From DATENM01 sp045807765 (GTDB lineage Bacteria; Acidobacteriota; Blastocatellia; UBA7656): DNA of 64,000 nt. The stretch covers positions 39,192 through 103,191 of the forward strand of contig JBJMGU010000246.1 of assembly GCA_045807765.1 (NCBI GenBank), read 5' to 3'. Made by a program: the position numbers and the translations under genes. Positions 53,790 to 61,579 of the stretch are shown here, piece after piece. The notes under the pieces were generated by a model. The model was not told the origin of the DNA. It did not search any database and saw only the letters and a list, made by a program, of their open reading frames with translations. The stretch's first letter is position 1. Each line of letters opens with the position of its first letter.

Positions 53790-53957
53790 AAACAGTTCAC
53801 CGTCACGCCAGGTGATGGGCGAGGGCTGATGCGACGAAGCCTAGCACAACTAGGGGCGCGCCGGAACATAATCAGCGGATTGTTTTATCGCCGCCCGTTG
53901 CGTTACGCTCAGTGGCGGACGTTTGTGGAGTAGCTAAGGAAACGAGGACTCCCGACC

Positions 53958-54623
53958 TTGAGTAAGATTTGCGGCATCATACTTGACATTGACGGCACGC
54001 TGGTTGACAGCAACGACGCGCACGCCCGCGCCTGGGTCGAAGCGTTCGCCGAGTTTGATATCAACATTACGTTTGAGCAGGTGCGCTGGCTGATCGGCAT
54101 GGGCGGTGACAAGCTGATGCCGAAGGTATCAGGCATTACAGAAGACAGTTCCGAAGGCCAGGCCATCAGCCGAAGGCGCGGCGAGATATTCAAGGCTCGC
54201 TACCTGCCCCACATCAAAGCCTTTCCGCAGGCGAGAGCGTTATTGCAACGCATGGGCGACGACGGATTGAAACTGGTCGTCGCCAGCTCTGCGAAAGAGG
54301 ACGAGCTGAAACCGCTGTTAGAGATTGCCGGCGCGGCAGACTTGATCGAAGAGAAGACTTCATCCGATGACGCCGATCATTCCAAGCCCGATCCTGATAT
54401 CGTCAAGGCGGCGCTCGATGGCGCGAGCTTTTCAGCAGATGAAGCAGTGATGTTGGGCGACACGCCTTACGACATCGAAGCGGCGACGCGAGCCGGCGTC
54501 CGCGTGATCGCCTTCCGCTCGGGCGGCTGGGACGACACGGGGCTAAAGGGCGCGATGGCGATTTACGATGGCCCGGCAGACTTGCTGGCGCATTACGACG
54601 AGTCGCCGCTCGGTCAAAACTAA
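53958..54623 (+). CDS. HAD-family phosphatase (beta-phosphoglucomutase-like)
   Basis: A 221-residue HAD hydrolase: the first motif DIDGTLVDSNDAHARAW with nucleophile Asp and acid Asp, SSAKE (motif 2), KPDPDIVKAAL (motif 3 Lys) and MLGDTPYDIEAATRAG (motif 4). Likely a small-molecule phosphatase or phosphomutase. A TTG start at 53958 follows GAGG at 10 bases; no earlier ATG is better placed. Confidence 0.9.
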   Translation: MSKICGIILDIDGTLVDSNDAHARAWVEAFAEFDINITFEQVRWLIGMGGDKLMPKVSGITEDSSEGQAISRRRGEIFKARYLPHIKAFPQARALLQRMGDDGLKLVVASSAKEDELKPLLEIAGAADLIEEKTSSDDADHSKPDPDIVKAALDGASFSADEAVMLGDTPYDIEAATRAGVRVIAFRSGGWDDTGLKGAMAIYDGPADLLAHYDESPLGQN

Positions 54624-54658
54624 ACCGCTTTGAAAATCCCTATACAGAGGGAGGTCGC

Positions 54659-54763
54659 ATGGAAGAGAAGCTGCTCAGAGAGATCCGATTCTTGAAGGCT
54701 TATGCCGTAGACGAAAGCGGAAAAGTTTCCTACAGTCTGCCGGAAGATTCGAAGAAGCGTTAG
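54659..54763 (+). CDS. Small protein, 34 residues, unknown
   Basis: An ORF with a strong ribosome binding site (GGGAGG 4 bases before the ATG): MEEKLLREIRFLKAYAVDES then a short polar tail. The N-terminal helix is amphipathic. It lies 35 bases after the HAD gene and 75 before the cold-shock gene on the same strand, so it may be a small protein or leader peptide of that gene. No homology was tested. Confidence 0.5.
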   Translation: MEEKLLREIRFLKAYAVDESGKVSYSLPEDSKKR

Positions 54764-54838
54764 TCGCTTGTCGCTAAGAATACGGGAAGCCGCAGGCAGG
54801 GTCGGCGAGAGTTAATTTTATGAAGGGAGTGAATGGAT

Positions 54839-55045
54839 ATGGCAGAGCAAGGTACAGTGAAGTGGTTTAATGAGGCGAAGGGCTACGGATTCATCGTGCG
54901 CGAGAGGGGCGCGGACGTTTTCGTCCACACCAAATCAATCATCGCAGAGGGTTTTAAGACTCTACAAGAAGGGGACCGCGTCAGCTTTGACGTGGTCGAA
55001 GGCCCCAAGGGGCTAGAGGCGAAGAACGTGATCAAAATCTCCTGA
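54839..55045 (+). CDS. Cold-shock domain protein
   Basis: A 68-residue CspA-family RNA chaperone: GTVKWFNEAKGYGFIVRE (RNP1 region), DVFVHTKSI (RNP2) and LQEGDRVSFDVVEGPKGLEAKNV, the complete OB fold. It binds single-stranded RNA and DNA. The ATG at 54839 is preferred to 54833 because GGGAG then has a 9-base spacing instead of 3. Confidence 0.93.
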   Translation: MAEQGTVKWFNEAKGYGFIVRERGADVFVHTKSIIAEGFKTLQEGDRVSFDVVEGPKGLEAKNVIKIS

Positions 55046-55162
55046 ACCGTCCGCGCCTAACAGACAATTGCAGCGGAGCGCGGGGATGATGTCTGAACTC
55101 TGTGTTGCACGTAAACGGCTGAGCTTATTGCCTTTAGTGAAGTGTCCGAATGAGCTTACAAT

Positions 55163-55193
55163 AAAAAAGGCGGCGACTATGCGAGTCGCCGCC
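55163..55193 (-). terminator. Minus-strand intrinsic terminator, distal
   Basis: On the minus strand, a perfect 10-bp stem GGCGGCGACT/AGTCGCCGCC with loop CGCAT, followed by TTTTTT. It lies about 270 bases past the DUF2071 gene stop. Confidence 0.7.
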
Positions 55194-55459
55194 CGTAGTT
55201 GCGTAAGGAAAAAACCTCAATACGTCAATAGCTTAAATTACTTTCGCCGGTAGCGCAAGACCTATTTTAAGAGATTTTAAAATGAGCATAAATAACAGGT
55301 AGTTACAACACGGCTTGCAGGCTACAAAGTAAAAAGCGCCGAAAGGCGCTCATGCTTATCAGCGCAATTCTCATGCATCCTTTGACTGCCGCGCCCGCTG
55401 AACTGGAGCGATAGCCGTCGCTCTGAGGCCCGCGCTGATTCTGCACCCGAGGTACGATC
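55194..55459. other. Gene-free stretch with a second minus-strand terminator
   Basis: Between the cold-shock gene and the convergent DUF2071 gene. Short ORFs here have no ribosome binding site. The segment is AT-rich at 55200-55330. Nothing else was identified. Confidence 0.4.
55331..55350 (-). terminator. Minus-strand intrinsic terminator, proximal
   Basis: AGCGCC (55335-55340) and GGCGCT (55345-55350) around GAAA, with TTTTT on the minus strand, 110 bases past the stop of the DUF2071 gene. Confidence 0.6.
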
Positions 55460-56191
55460 TCACGCGATGCGCACGCCGCGCCGCACGGTGATTGCCGAGC
55501 CGACGGCGACAAACGCCGAGCTGGGCTCGCCGCGCAAGGCTTCAACGAACTCCGCGCCATACACCGCGCGCACGTCGCAATCGAGCGCGCCGGCATTCGC
55601 TTCCCAAACCAGCCAGCGCGGGTGCTCGACGCGATATTCGACCGTGCCGCCGTCGCGCTGCATGGCATAGCCCCAGTAATGCTCGGTGATGAACTCGGCT
55701 TCCGAGCCGTCAACCAGCGGACGGGCCGCGCCCACGGTTTCGGCGCGCAGCGTGTTCCAGCGTTCCCCGGTTCGCCAGCCGTATTCGACCACGTCGCGCC
55801 CGGTCGTTAACTGGTCAAGCTTAGCGTGGTGACGCATCGGCCAGGCGACATAATTCTCGTTATAAAACAGGCGAGCGCCGAGCGCTACGGCGCGGCGCGG
55901 CACGATCTCTTTGATGAAGACGACGCCGCGCCGCCAGCCGTCTTCGCTATTGCGCCGCACATAGAAGCGCAGGTTCACTTCTTCAAAGCGGACGTGAAAC
56001 GGAATCTTGATGCCGAGCACGCGGGTCTCTAAGAACATGAAACCGACGACGCTCACCATCGTCTTGCCGTGCCAGGCGTCAAGCTCTGTGCCACGCGGCA
56101 CACGCGCCGCGAGCAACTGCGGGTCTATTTCGTAATTGAGCATGGCCAGTTGCTTCCACTGGCCTGTGAGAAAAACCGGCGCTTGCTTCAT
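55460..56191 (-). CDS. DUF2071 family protein (YqjF-like)
   Basis: A 243-residue protein with the DUF2071 pattern: FLTGQWKQLAMLNYEIDPQL, KTMVSVVGFMFLETRVLGIK and VNLRFYVRR, ending in VYGAEFVEAL. The family folds like acetoacetate decarboxylase-type proteins; the reaction is unknown. Follows the DCC-type gene (21-base gap) in the minus-strand run. Confidence 0.87.
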   Translation of the reverse strand: MKQAPVFLTGQWKQLAMLNYEIDPQLLAARVPRGTELDAWHGKTMVSVVGFMFLETRVLGIKIPFHVRFEEVNLRFYVRRNSEDGWRRGVVFIKEIVPRRAVALGARLFYNENYVAWPMRHHAKLDQLTTGRDVVEYGWRTGERWNTLRAETVGAARPLVDGSEAEFITEHYWGYAMQRDGGTVEYRVEHPRWLVWEANAGALDCDVRAVYGAEFVEALRGEPSSAFVAVGSAITVRRGVRIA

Positions 56192-56212
56192 GAGTTTTCT
56201 GTGTGGGCGAGA

Positions 56213-56629
56213 TTACATTGAATCGATGAACCGCGCGCGCACCTCGGGCGACGGCAACAGACAGCTATCGTGCTTGCCGAACAGCCGGTAACGGTAGCGC
56301 GCGAACAGGTCATAGAAGAAATCGCGCACCGGGCGCGGCAAAACGTGGAAGACGAGTAGCAGCTTCCACCAGCCGCCCAGGTAAGCCACGACACGCAACG
56401 CCGCGGCAGAGCGGATAAAGATGCATTCTTCGTTGGTATCGGGCGAGCTTTCGACCAGGACGACTGAATCTATGTTGTTCAATTCGGGGTGTCGTGTCTT
56501 GATCGCTTCGCCATAGGCGCTCTGCAAGGCCGCAAAGCGCAGCGTACCGCGGCGGTCGAGGCGCAAGATCATCTGCACCATCTGATTGCAGAAACCGCAG
56601 ACCCCGTCGTAGAGCAGCACTTGATTCAT
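56213..56629 (-). CDS. DCC-family thiol-disulfide oxidoreductase (DUF393)
   Basis: A 138-residue protein with the diagnostic N-terminal motif VLLYDGVCGFCNQMVQMI, where the D-G-x-C-x-x-C pair forms the redox site. Thioredoxin-like fold; used in reductive or protein thiol chemistry. Next to a TauE/SafE exporter, an arrangement seen in sulfur-related clusters. The ATG at 56629 is preferred to the GTG at 56638. Confidence 0.87.
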   Translation of the reverse strand: MNQVLLYDGVCGFCNQMVQMILRLDRRGTLRFAALQSAYGEAIKTRHPELNNIDSVVLVESSPDTNEECIFIRSAAALRVVAYLGGWWKLLLVFHVLPRPVRDFFYDLFARYRYRLFGKHDSCLLPSPEVRARFIDSM

Positions 56630-56638
56630 GTCATTCAC

Positions 56639-57472
56639 TCAGCGGCGAAACAGTAACGATAAGGTCATCGCCAGGCCGATGAAGATGACCGCGCCGCGCG
56701 CAAAGCGCCGACCCATGCGCCGCGCCAACCCCGCGCCGCCGTAGCCCCCGGCAATCGCTCCAACCGTCATCACCAGTGCCGCCGGCCAGTGCACAGGCCC
56801 CCATATCATGAAGTAAAACGAGGCAATCACGTTGATGCAAACGGCGAAGAAATTCTTTAAGCCGTTCATCTGATGAATGTCCGTGAGTCCGAGCAGGCCA
56901 AGCACCGCCAGCATCACGATGCCATTGCCCGCGCCGAAGTAACCGCCATAGGTCGCCGAGAATAATTGCAGGATGATCGCGCCCACCCACCACGCCCGCC
57001 CCGGCTCAGTGGTCGCGTGCGGCAAGGGCTCTGCTTCATTCGTTGATGAGTTATGCGGCGCGGCGCGCTTCTCGTCATGTCTTTCGCGGCGCAGCCAGCG
57101 CATCAACGGCTCACCGGCAGCAAAAAGAACCGTCGCAAACAGAATCAGAAAAGGCACGATGGCGGCGAATGTGCTGGACGGTGTCTTCAACAGTAGCAGA
57201 GCGCCGACCAGTCCGCCGGCGACCGATGACGGCGCCAGCCACTGCATGAAGCGGCGGCTGTCGCGCAGCTCGCGGCGATAACCGACCATGCCGCCGAGCG
57301 AGCCGGGCCATAGCGCAATCGTGCTGGTGACGTTCGCGGCCTTCGGGTCAATCCCCATCCAGATGAGCGCCGGGAAGGTCAGCAAGGTGCCGCCACCGGC
57401 TACCGAATTCATCATGCCGGCGACGAACGCCGCGCTGAAAATAATCACGCCCTGCCAAAGATGAATGGTCAC
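56639..57472 (-). CDS. Sulfite exporter TauE/SafE-family membrane protein
   Basis: A 277-residue integral membrane protein with about eight helices and the family repeats GGTLLTFPALIWMGIDPKAANV and GGYFGAGNGIVMLAVLGLLG. It probably exports sulfite, sulfoacetate or a similar anion. GTG start at 57472 (weak Shine-Dalgarno). Between the repeat-bearing intergenic region and the DCC-type gene. Confidence 0.9.
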   Translation of the reverse strand: MTIHLWQGVIIFSAAFVAGMMNSVAGGGTLLTFPALIWMGIDPKAANVTSTIALWPGSLGGMVGYRRELRDSRRFMQWLAPSSVAGGLVGALLLLKTPSSTFAAIVPFLILFATVLFAAGEPLMRWLRRERHDEKRAAPHNSSTNEAEPLPHATTEPGRAWWVGAIILQLFSATYGGYFGAGNGIVMLAVLGLLGLTDIHQMNGLKNFFAVCINVIASFYFMIWGPVHWPAALVMTVGAIAGGYGGAGLARRMGRRFARGAVIFIGLAMTLSLLFRR

Positions 57473-57490
57473 GGGCTCAGACTAGCACAA

Positions 57491-57621
57491 ACAGTAGGCC
57501 GTAGGCAGTAGGCAGTAGGCAGTAAAAACCGGCTGCCAACATTCAAAGGCAGCAAGCGTGAGTCATCGCTCAACACCTGCTGCCCTTTTCTTGACTGCCT
57601 ACTGCCTACTGCCTACTGAGC
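57491..57621. repeat. Heptamer palindrome E (CAGTAGG type)
   Basis: Left arm (57492-57526): CAGTAGG, CCGTAGG, CAGTAGG, CAGTAGG, CAGTAAA. Right arm (57591-57621) is the complement of three to four such units. The right arm supplies the last codons and the TAG stop of the upstream GNAT gene. Confidence 0.9.
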
Positions 57622-58412
57622 TTTGATCGTGTGTAGACGACGCGGAAGCCCTGGCGCTCGACGTTGCGTTGCGACACGGTGCCGGGCAACGTCGTCACCA
57701 TCATGATCTCGCAGCCGTGCTCGGCGGCAAACGCGATGCGGGCATGTAGTAAGGCGGTCTGTCCGCCGCGATTGCGAAACGCCGGCAACGTGCTTGCGCC
57801 GCCGAGCGAGGCGATGCCCTCGCGCATCACCAGCCCGCCGCCGCCAGCAATCTGTCCATCAATCTCGCTGAGAAAGTGTGTCCCTGCGCTGCTGCAAAAC
57901 GAGGCGCTCATCAGATCGATCAACGACTGCGGCAGCGCGCCTTCTGTGAAAAAGCCGCGCGCCACGGTCTCGCCCCACAACTGGGCTTCGTGCGCTTCGG
58001 CGCGGCGCACGCGCACCGATTGATCGACGGATTGCTTGGCGTCTTCGGGCGCGAGCCGGCGTACCAGGACGTTCGAGAATTCGATCAGCGTGTAGCCGCG
58101 GCGCTGGAAAATCTCAACGATGGACGGATCGGCATACGGGCAAAGCTCGACGTTGGTGGCGGCGCCGCGGCTGCGGAAAAAATCTTCCATGCGCTCGATC
58201 TCGGCCTCTTCGACCGGCCCGGTGAGTCCGAGCGCGAAGGCTTGTGTGAGCGGCGAATCAACCCCGGCAAAGGTCGCCCAGCCGCCGGCGAATGACTCTG
58301 CCGTCGCTTCTGACTCAGGAAACAGATCGGCGTAAGCGCGGGCGAAGGCGACACCACCCTCGGCGTCTGTCAGTTCCAAACGGTGAGCAAAGTGACGATC
58401 AACAAATTGCAC
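57606..58412 (-). CDS. GNAT-family N-acetyltransferase
   Basis: A 268-residue protein: a diverged N-terminal GNAT-like half and a C-terminal GNAT domain with ASLGGASTLPAFRNRGGQTALLHARIAFA (acetyl-CoA loop in the R-x-x-G-x-G/A style) and GFRVVYTRSKL. Substrate unknown. GTG start with GAAGGA 5 bases upstream. Its last four codons and stop (S-R-Q-stop) are made of heptamer repeat sequence. Confidence 0.85.
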   Translation of the reverse strand: MQFVDRHFAHRLELTDAEGGVAFARAYADLFPESEATAESFAGGWATFAGVDSPLTQAFALGLTGPVEEAEIERMEDFFRSRGAATNVELCPYADPSIVEIFQRRGYTLIEFSNVLVRRLAPEDAKQSVDQSVRVRRAEAHEAQLWGETVARGFFTEGALPQSLIDLMSASFCSSAGTHFLSEIDGQIAGGGGLVMREGIASLGGASTLPAFRNRGGQTALLHARIAFAAEHGCEIMMVTTLPGTVSQRNVERQGFRVVYTRSKLSRQ

Positions 58413-58426
58413 AATGATCCTTCGGC

Positions 58427-59641
58427 TCAGGCGAGGTAGCGTTTGATGACGCGCGTCATGATTTCGACGCCGGTGGCCAGCGCCGATTCGTCTATGTCGA
58501 AGCGCGGCGAATGGTGCGGGTGCGTCAGGCCGCGCGCCTCGTTTCGCGTTCCCAAAAAGAAATAACAGCCGGGCACGCGCTCAAGAAAATAGCTCATGTC
58601 TTCGCCGCCCATCGTTCGCACGCTGTCGTCGCGGATGACCTGCTCGCGTCCGACGACTTCGGCGGCGCAATCGGCGACCAGCTCGCAGACCTCGGCGTTG
58701 TTGACCAGCGGCGGCGTCTGCCGTTTGTACTCTACCGTGTAGCTCGCGCCCATCGCATCGCAGACACCGCGCACGACGCGCTCGAACATATCGGGGATAA
58801 GAGTATGTGTCTCGCGGCTGAAGGTGCGCACCGTGCCGCGCAGCTCGGCGCTGCCGGCGATGACGTTGAAGGCCGAGCCGCCCGTGAGTTTGCCAACGGT
58901 GACAACCGCAGCGTCGAGCGGCGAGACATTGCGGCTGACGATGGTTTGCAGGGCGGTGATGACCTGCGCGGCGACGACAATGGCATCAACCGTCTGTTGC
59001 GGCATGGCACCGTGACCGCCGCGCCCCTGAATCAGCAAAGTGAACTCGTCAACGGCAGCCATCATCGGCCCGACATAGATGCCGACCGTGCCTACGGGAA
59101 AGTTATTCCAGACGTGCAGGCCGATGGCTGCCGTCACGTCGGGCGCAGCGAGTACGCCGTCTTCGATCATCGCCACGGCACCGTTGCCGCCTTCTTCGGC
59201 GGGCTGAAAAGCGAACTTCAAGGGACCGCAAAAGGTGTCGCGCTCGACAGCCATACGACGAGCTACAGCCAGCGCGATGGCGACGTGTGCGTCATGCCCG
59301 CAGGCATGCATAACGCCGTCGTTTTGCGAGCGGTAGGCGACGCCGTTCTCTTCCTGCACCGGCAAGGCGTCCATGTCTGCGCGGTAGAGCAGCCCCCGCG
59401 CTTTGCCGCCCGTTGCCGTGGAATCGGCTTCCGAAGCCCCTTTCGTGCCTTCAAGCAACCCAACAACGCCGGTGCGCCCGACCTGTTGCTTGACTTCGTA
59501 ACCATGTGCGGCGAGCCGTTCGGCGACCAGCCCGGCGGTGCGCTGCTCGTTGTAACCCAGCTCAGGGTGCATGTGAACATCGCGCCGGTCGGCGATCAAC
59601 TGTTCGATGTCTGACGGCGAAAGCGACAAAGCAGATTGCAT
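58427..59641 (-). CDS. M20-family amidohydrolase (N-acyl-amino-acid hydrolase)
   Basis: A 404-residue metal-dependent peptidase: HMHPELGYNEQRTAGL, RADMDALPVQEENGVAY (metal Asp), MHACGHDAHVAIALAVA (His metal ligands), QPAEEGGNGAVAMIEDG (catalytic Glu pair) and a small lid domain. Likely cleaves N-acyl amino acids or short peptides such as hippurate. GGAGAA is 8 bases before the ATG at 59641. Overlaps no neighbour; 14 bases before the GNAT gene and 33 after the deoxyhypusine-synthase-like gene. Confidence 0.93.
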   Translation of the reverse strand: MQSALSLSPSDIEQLIADRRDVHMHPELGYNEQRTAGLVAERLAAHGYEVKQQVGRTGVVGLLEGTKGASEADSTATGGKARGLLYRADMDALPVQEENGVAYRSQNDGVMHACGHDAHVAIALAVARRMAVERDTFCGPLKFAFQPAEEGGNGAVAMIEDGVLAAPDVTAAIGLHVWNNFPVGTVGIYVGPMMAAVDEFTLLIQGRGGHGAMPQQTVDAIVVAAQVITALQTIVSRNVSPLDAAVVTVGKLTGGSAFNVIAGSAELRGTVRTFSRETHTLIPDMFERVVRGVCDAMGASYTVEYKRQTPPLVNNAEVCELVADCAAEVVGREQVIRDDSVRTMGGEDMSYFLERVPGCYFFLGTRNEARGLTHPHHSPRFDIDESALATGVEIMTRVIKRYLA

Positions 59642-59674
59642 AAACAATTCTCCGAATGGGTCAATGACAATCCC

Positions 59675-60817
59675 CTACCTTATGCGATCAAGGCTGTGCG
59701 CGTCTTCTGCTGCTGCGGGCTTGTTTGCGGCGGCGCGCGCGTGTTCTTCCTTCAAGAGGTTCATCATCGCTTCGCGTCGATCATAGAGCCGCTTGAGCGG
59801 GCGCGGCACGTGGCGGGCCATTGCGTAAGCCGCGATGATCGGCAAGGCGATGGTCGTATCCACATAACAGACCACGGCGTCGGGCAGGCGGTCGGGATCG
59901 ATCTTGCCCCAACTGACGGCTTCGGCCGGCGTCGCGCCTGAAAGCCCGCCGGTATCGGGCCGTGCGTCCGTGACCTGCAAGAAGTAATCGTGGCCCTTCT
60001 CTTCGATCTTCAAGACCTCTTGAATCTGCGGCTCGGTCTGTAGCATGAAGTTCTTCGGGCTGCCGCCGCCGAAGATCAAGACCGCCGATTTGCCGCCGCC
60101 GCGCTTGGCTCCCAGCACGATTGAAGCCGTCTCGTTGACATCCGCCGTCACGTCGTAGCGCAGGCGGTTGCCGGTCAGGGCTTTCGCGGCGACGTTCATG
60201 CCAATAGAGCTGTCGCCCGGCGACGAGGTGTAGACCGGCACGGCTGCCTCGTAAGCCGCCGCCAGCAGGCTCTTGCGTCCTTGCCCCAGCACACGCTCGC
60301 GTTCGGCGATGTACTTGCCTGCCAGGTAATGGAATTCCGCCGTGCTCATGTCGCGCTGGAACTCTGGCCCCTCGATCATCTGGCGATAGAACTCGTCGGT
60401 CGAAAGCAAGACGTCATACTCAAAGAAAATGTCGTAGATGCGCACGACACCTTCTTCGCGCAGCACCAGGTCAGAGGTCTGCGGATTGCCGCGGTGCATC
60501 TTCAGGCCGATGCCGAAGTGTGTGTCGTGATAAAGATTCGCGCCCGTCGAAACGATCCAGTCGACGAAGCCGTTTTCGATCAGCGGGATGATTGCCGACA
60601 TTCCTAAGCCGGCAGGCGTCAGCGCCCCGGTCAAGCTCATGCCGATGGTCACATCGTCGGCCAGCATCTTTTCGACGAACAACTGGCAGGCTTCACGCAG
60701 CCGCGCCGCGTTATAGGCCAGGAAGGATTGCTCGACCAGATCGGCCACGGTCATCTGGCCGGTGATGGGCTTGGGGTCAATCGGCGCGCCGCCCAAATAA
60801 TGATGTCGCTTTGCCAC
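59675..60817 (-). CDS. Deoxyhypusine synthase-like (homospermidine synthase-like) protein
   Basis: A 380-residue NAD-dependent enzyme of the deoxyhypusine synthase family: GMSLTGALTPAGLGMSAIIPLI, STGANLYHDTHFGIGL, SSPGDSSIGMNVAAKAL and the catalytic Lys in FGGGSPKNFML. In archaea and eukaryotes it modifies the factor eIF5A; bacteria lack that factor, so the bacterial members probably use spermidine to make a polyamine such as homospermidine. It is followed by M20 and GNAT genes; together these suggest polyamine or amide metabolism. No start problem. Confidence 0.9.
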   Translation of the reverse strand: MAKRHHYLGGAPIDPKPITGQMTVADLVEQSFLAYNAARLREACQLFVEKMLADDVTIGMSLTGALTPAGLGMSAIIPLIENGFVDWIVSTGANLYHDTHFGIGLKMHRGNPQTSDLVLREEGVVRIYDIFFEYDVLLSTDEFYRQMIEGPEFQRDMSTAEFHYLAGKYIAERERVLGQGRKSLLAAAYEAAVPVYTSSPGDSSIGMNVAAKALTGNRLRYDVTADVNETASIVLGAKRGGGKSAVLIFGGGSPKNFMLQTEPQIQEVLKIEEKGHDYFLQVTDARPDTGGLSGATPAEAVSWGKIDPDRLPDAVVCYVDTTIALPIIAAYAMARHVPRPLKRLYDRREAMMNLLKEEHARAAANKPAAAEDAHSLDRIR

Positions 60818-61079
60818 GAGTCACCTCCGATGGATTAAATGAGTAGGTTACGAGCAAGCGTGCGGCAATGCAACCGCACGAGAAGGATGAAGGACAGATG
60901 AGAAAGTTGTAGGCGCGAGCCGCGACTTCGGTTCAATCTTTCACGCCATCTCTGTGGGAGCGAACCCGGATAGCTTTACCGGTCACGCGGTGTTTGAAGT
61001 CATTGATGCCAGCGGGCAAGTCCTCTTCTCGGACAACGTGAAAAGCCGCGGCGTCCGCCGGCGCCCCGTAGCGCCCTGG

Positions 61080-61499
61080 TCATTCGGCGAGGTAGGGGCG
61101 CAGGGCTTCGATGACTTCGCCGGGCACGAAGACCGATTTGAAAGTCGAGCGCGAGACGCAGGCCAAGACGACGTGGCCTTCGGCAACCATGTCGCTTTCG
61201 CCCTTTTTGTTCACCTCGAAGCGCAGGGTCAGCGATTTGTTGCCGAGGCGGGCGACGTAGGCCGAGACGTCGATCAGATCGTCGAGCATCAGCGGCTTGC
61301 GAAAGTCGAAGTGAATCTGGACGCGCGGCAGCCAGATGTCCAGCCGGTCAAAGACGACCGAGTAGGGCAGGCCGACGGCGCGGAACAGCTCGGTTTCGGC
61401 AATCTCGAAAAAGCGCAGGAACTGGCCGTAGTAGATAATCCCTGCGCGATCAATGTCCGACCAGCGTACCGGCTCGGTGATTGTGAACTTCTTGCCCAT
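61080..61499 (-). CDS. 4-hydroxybenzoyl-CoA thioesterase-type hotdog protein (YbgC/FadM-like)
   Basis: A 139-residue hotdog-fold acyl-CoA thioesterase: VRWSDIDRAGIIYYGQFLRFFEIAE, with the catalytic Asp in the YbgC/FadM pattern, and FRKPLMLDDLIDVSA. The start at 61499 has GGAGA 9 bases before; the frame is open to 61562 but lies in repeat sequence there. Downstream of the C25 peptidase gene. Confidence 0.9.
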   Translation of the reverse strand: MGKKFTITEPVRWSDIDRAGIIYYGQFLRFFEIAETELFRAVGLPYSVVFDRLDIWLPRVQIHFDFRKPLMLDDLIDVSAYVARLGNKSLTLRFEVNKKGESDMVAEGHVVLACVSRSTFKSVFVPGEVIEALRPYLAE

Positions 61500-61510
61500 C
61501 GTTAATTCTC

Positions 61511-61578
61511 CGACCGCCGACCGATGACCGATGATCGCTGACGACAGCCACACGGCGGTCATCGGTCATCGGTCGTCC
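61511..61578. repeat. Heptamer palindrome F (GACCGAT type)
   Basis: Left arm 61511-61538 and right arm 61554-61578 are complementary at about 20 of 21 core positions, made of GACCGAT/GATGACC heptamers. The right arm ends 1 base before the stop of the C25 gene. Confidence 0.88.
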
Positions 61579-61579
61579 A

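Noticed and set aside
58511..59614. 367-codon plus-strand ORF
   Set aside because: Antisense to the M20 amidohydrolase; no domain and no ribosome binding site.
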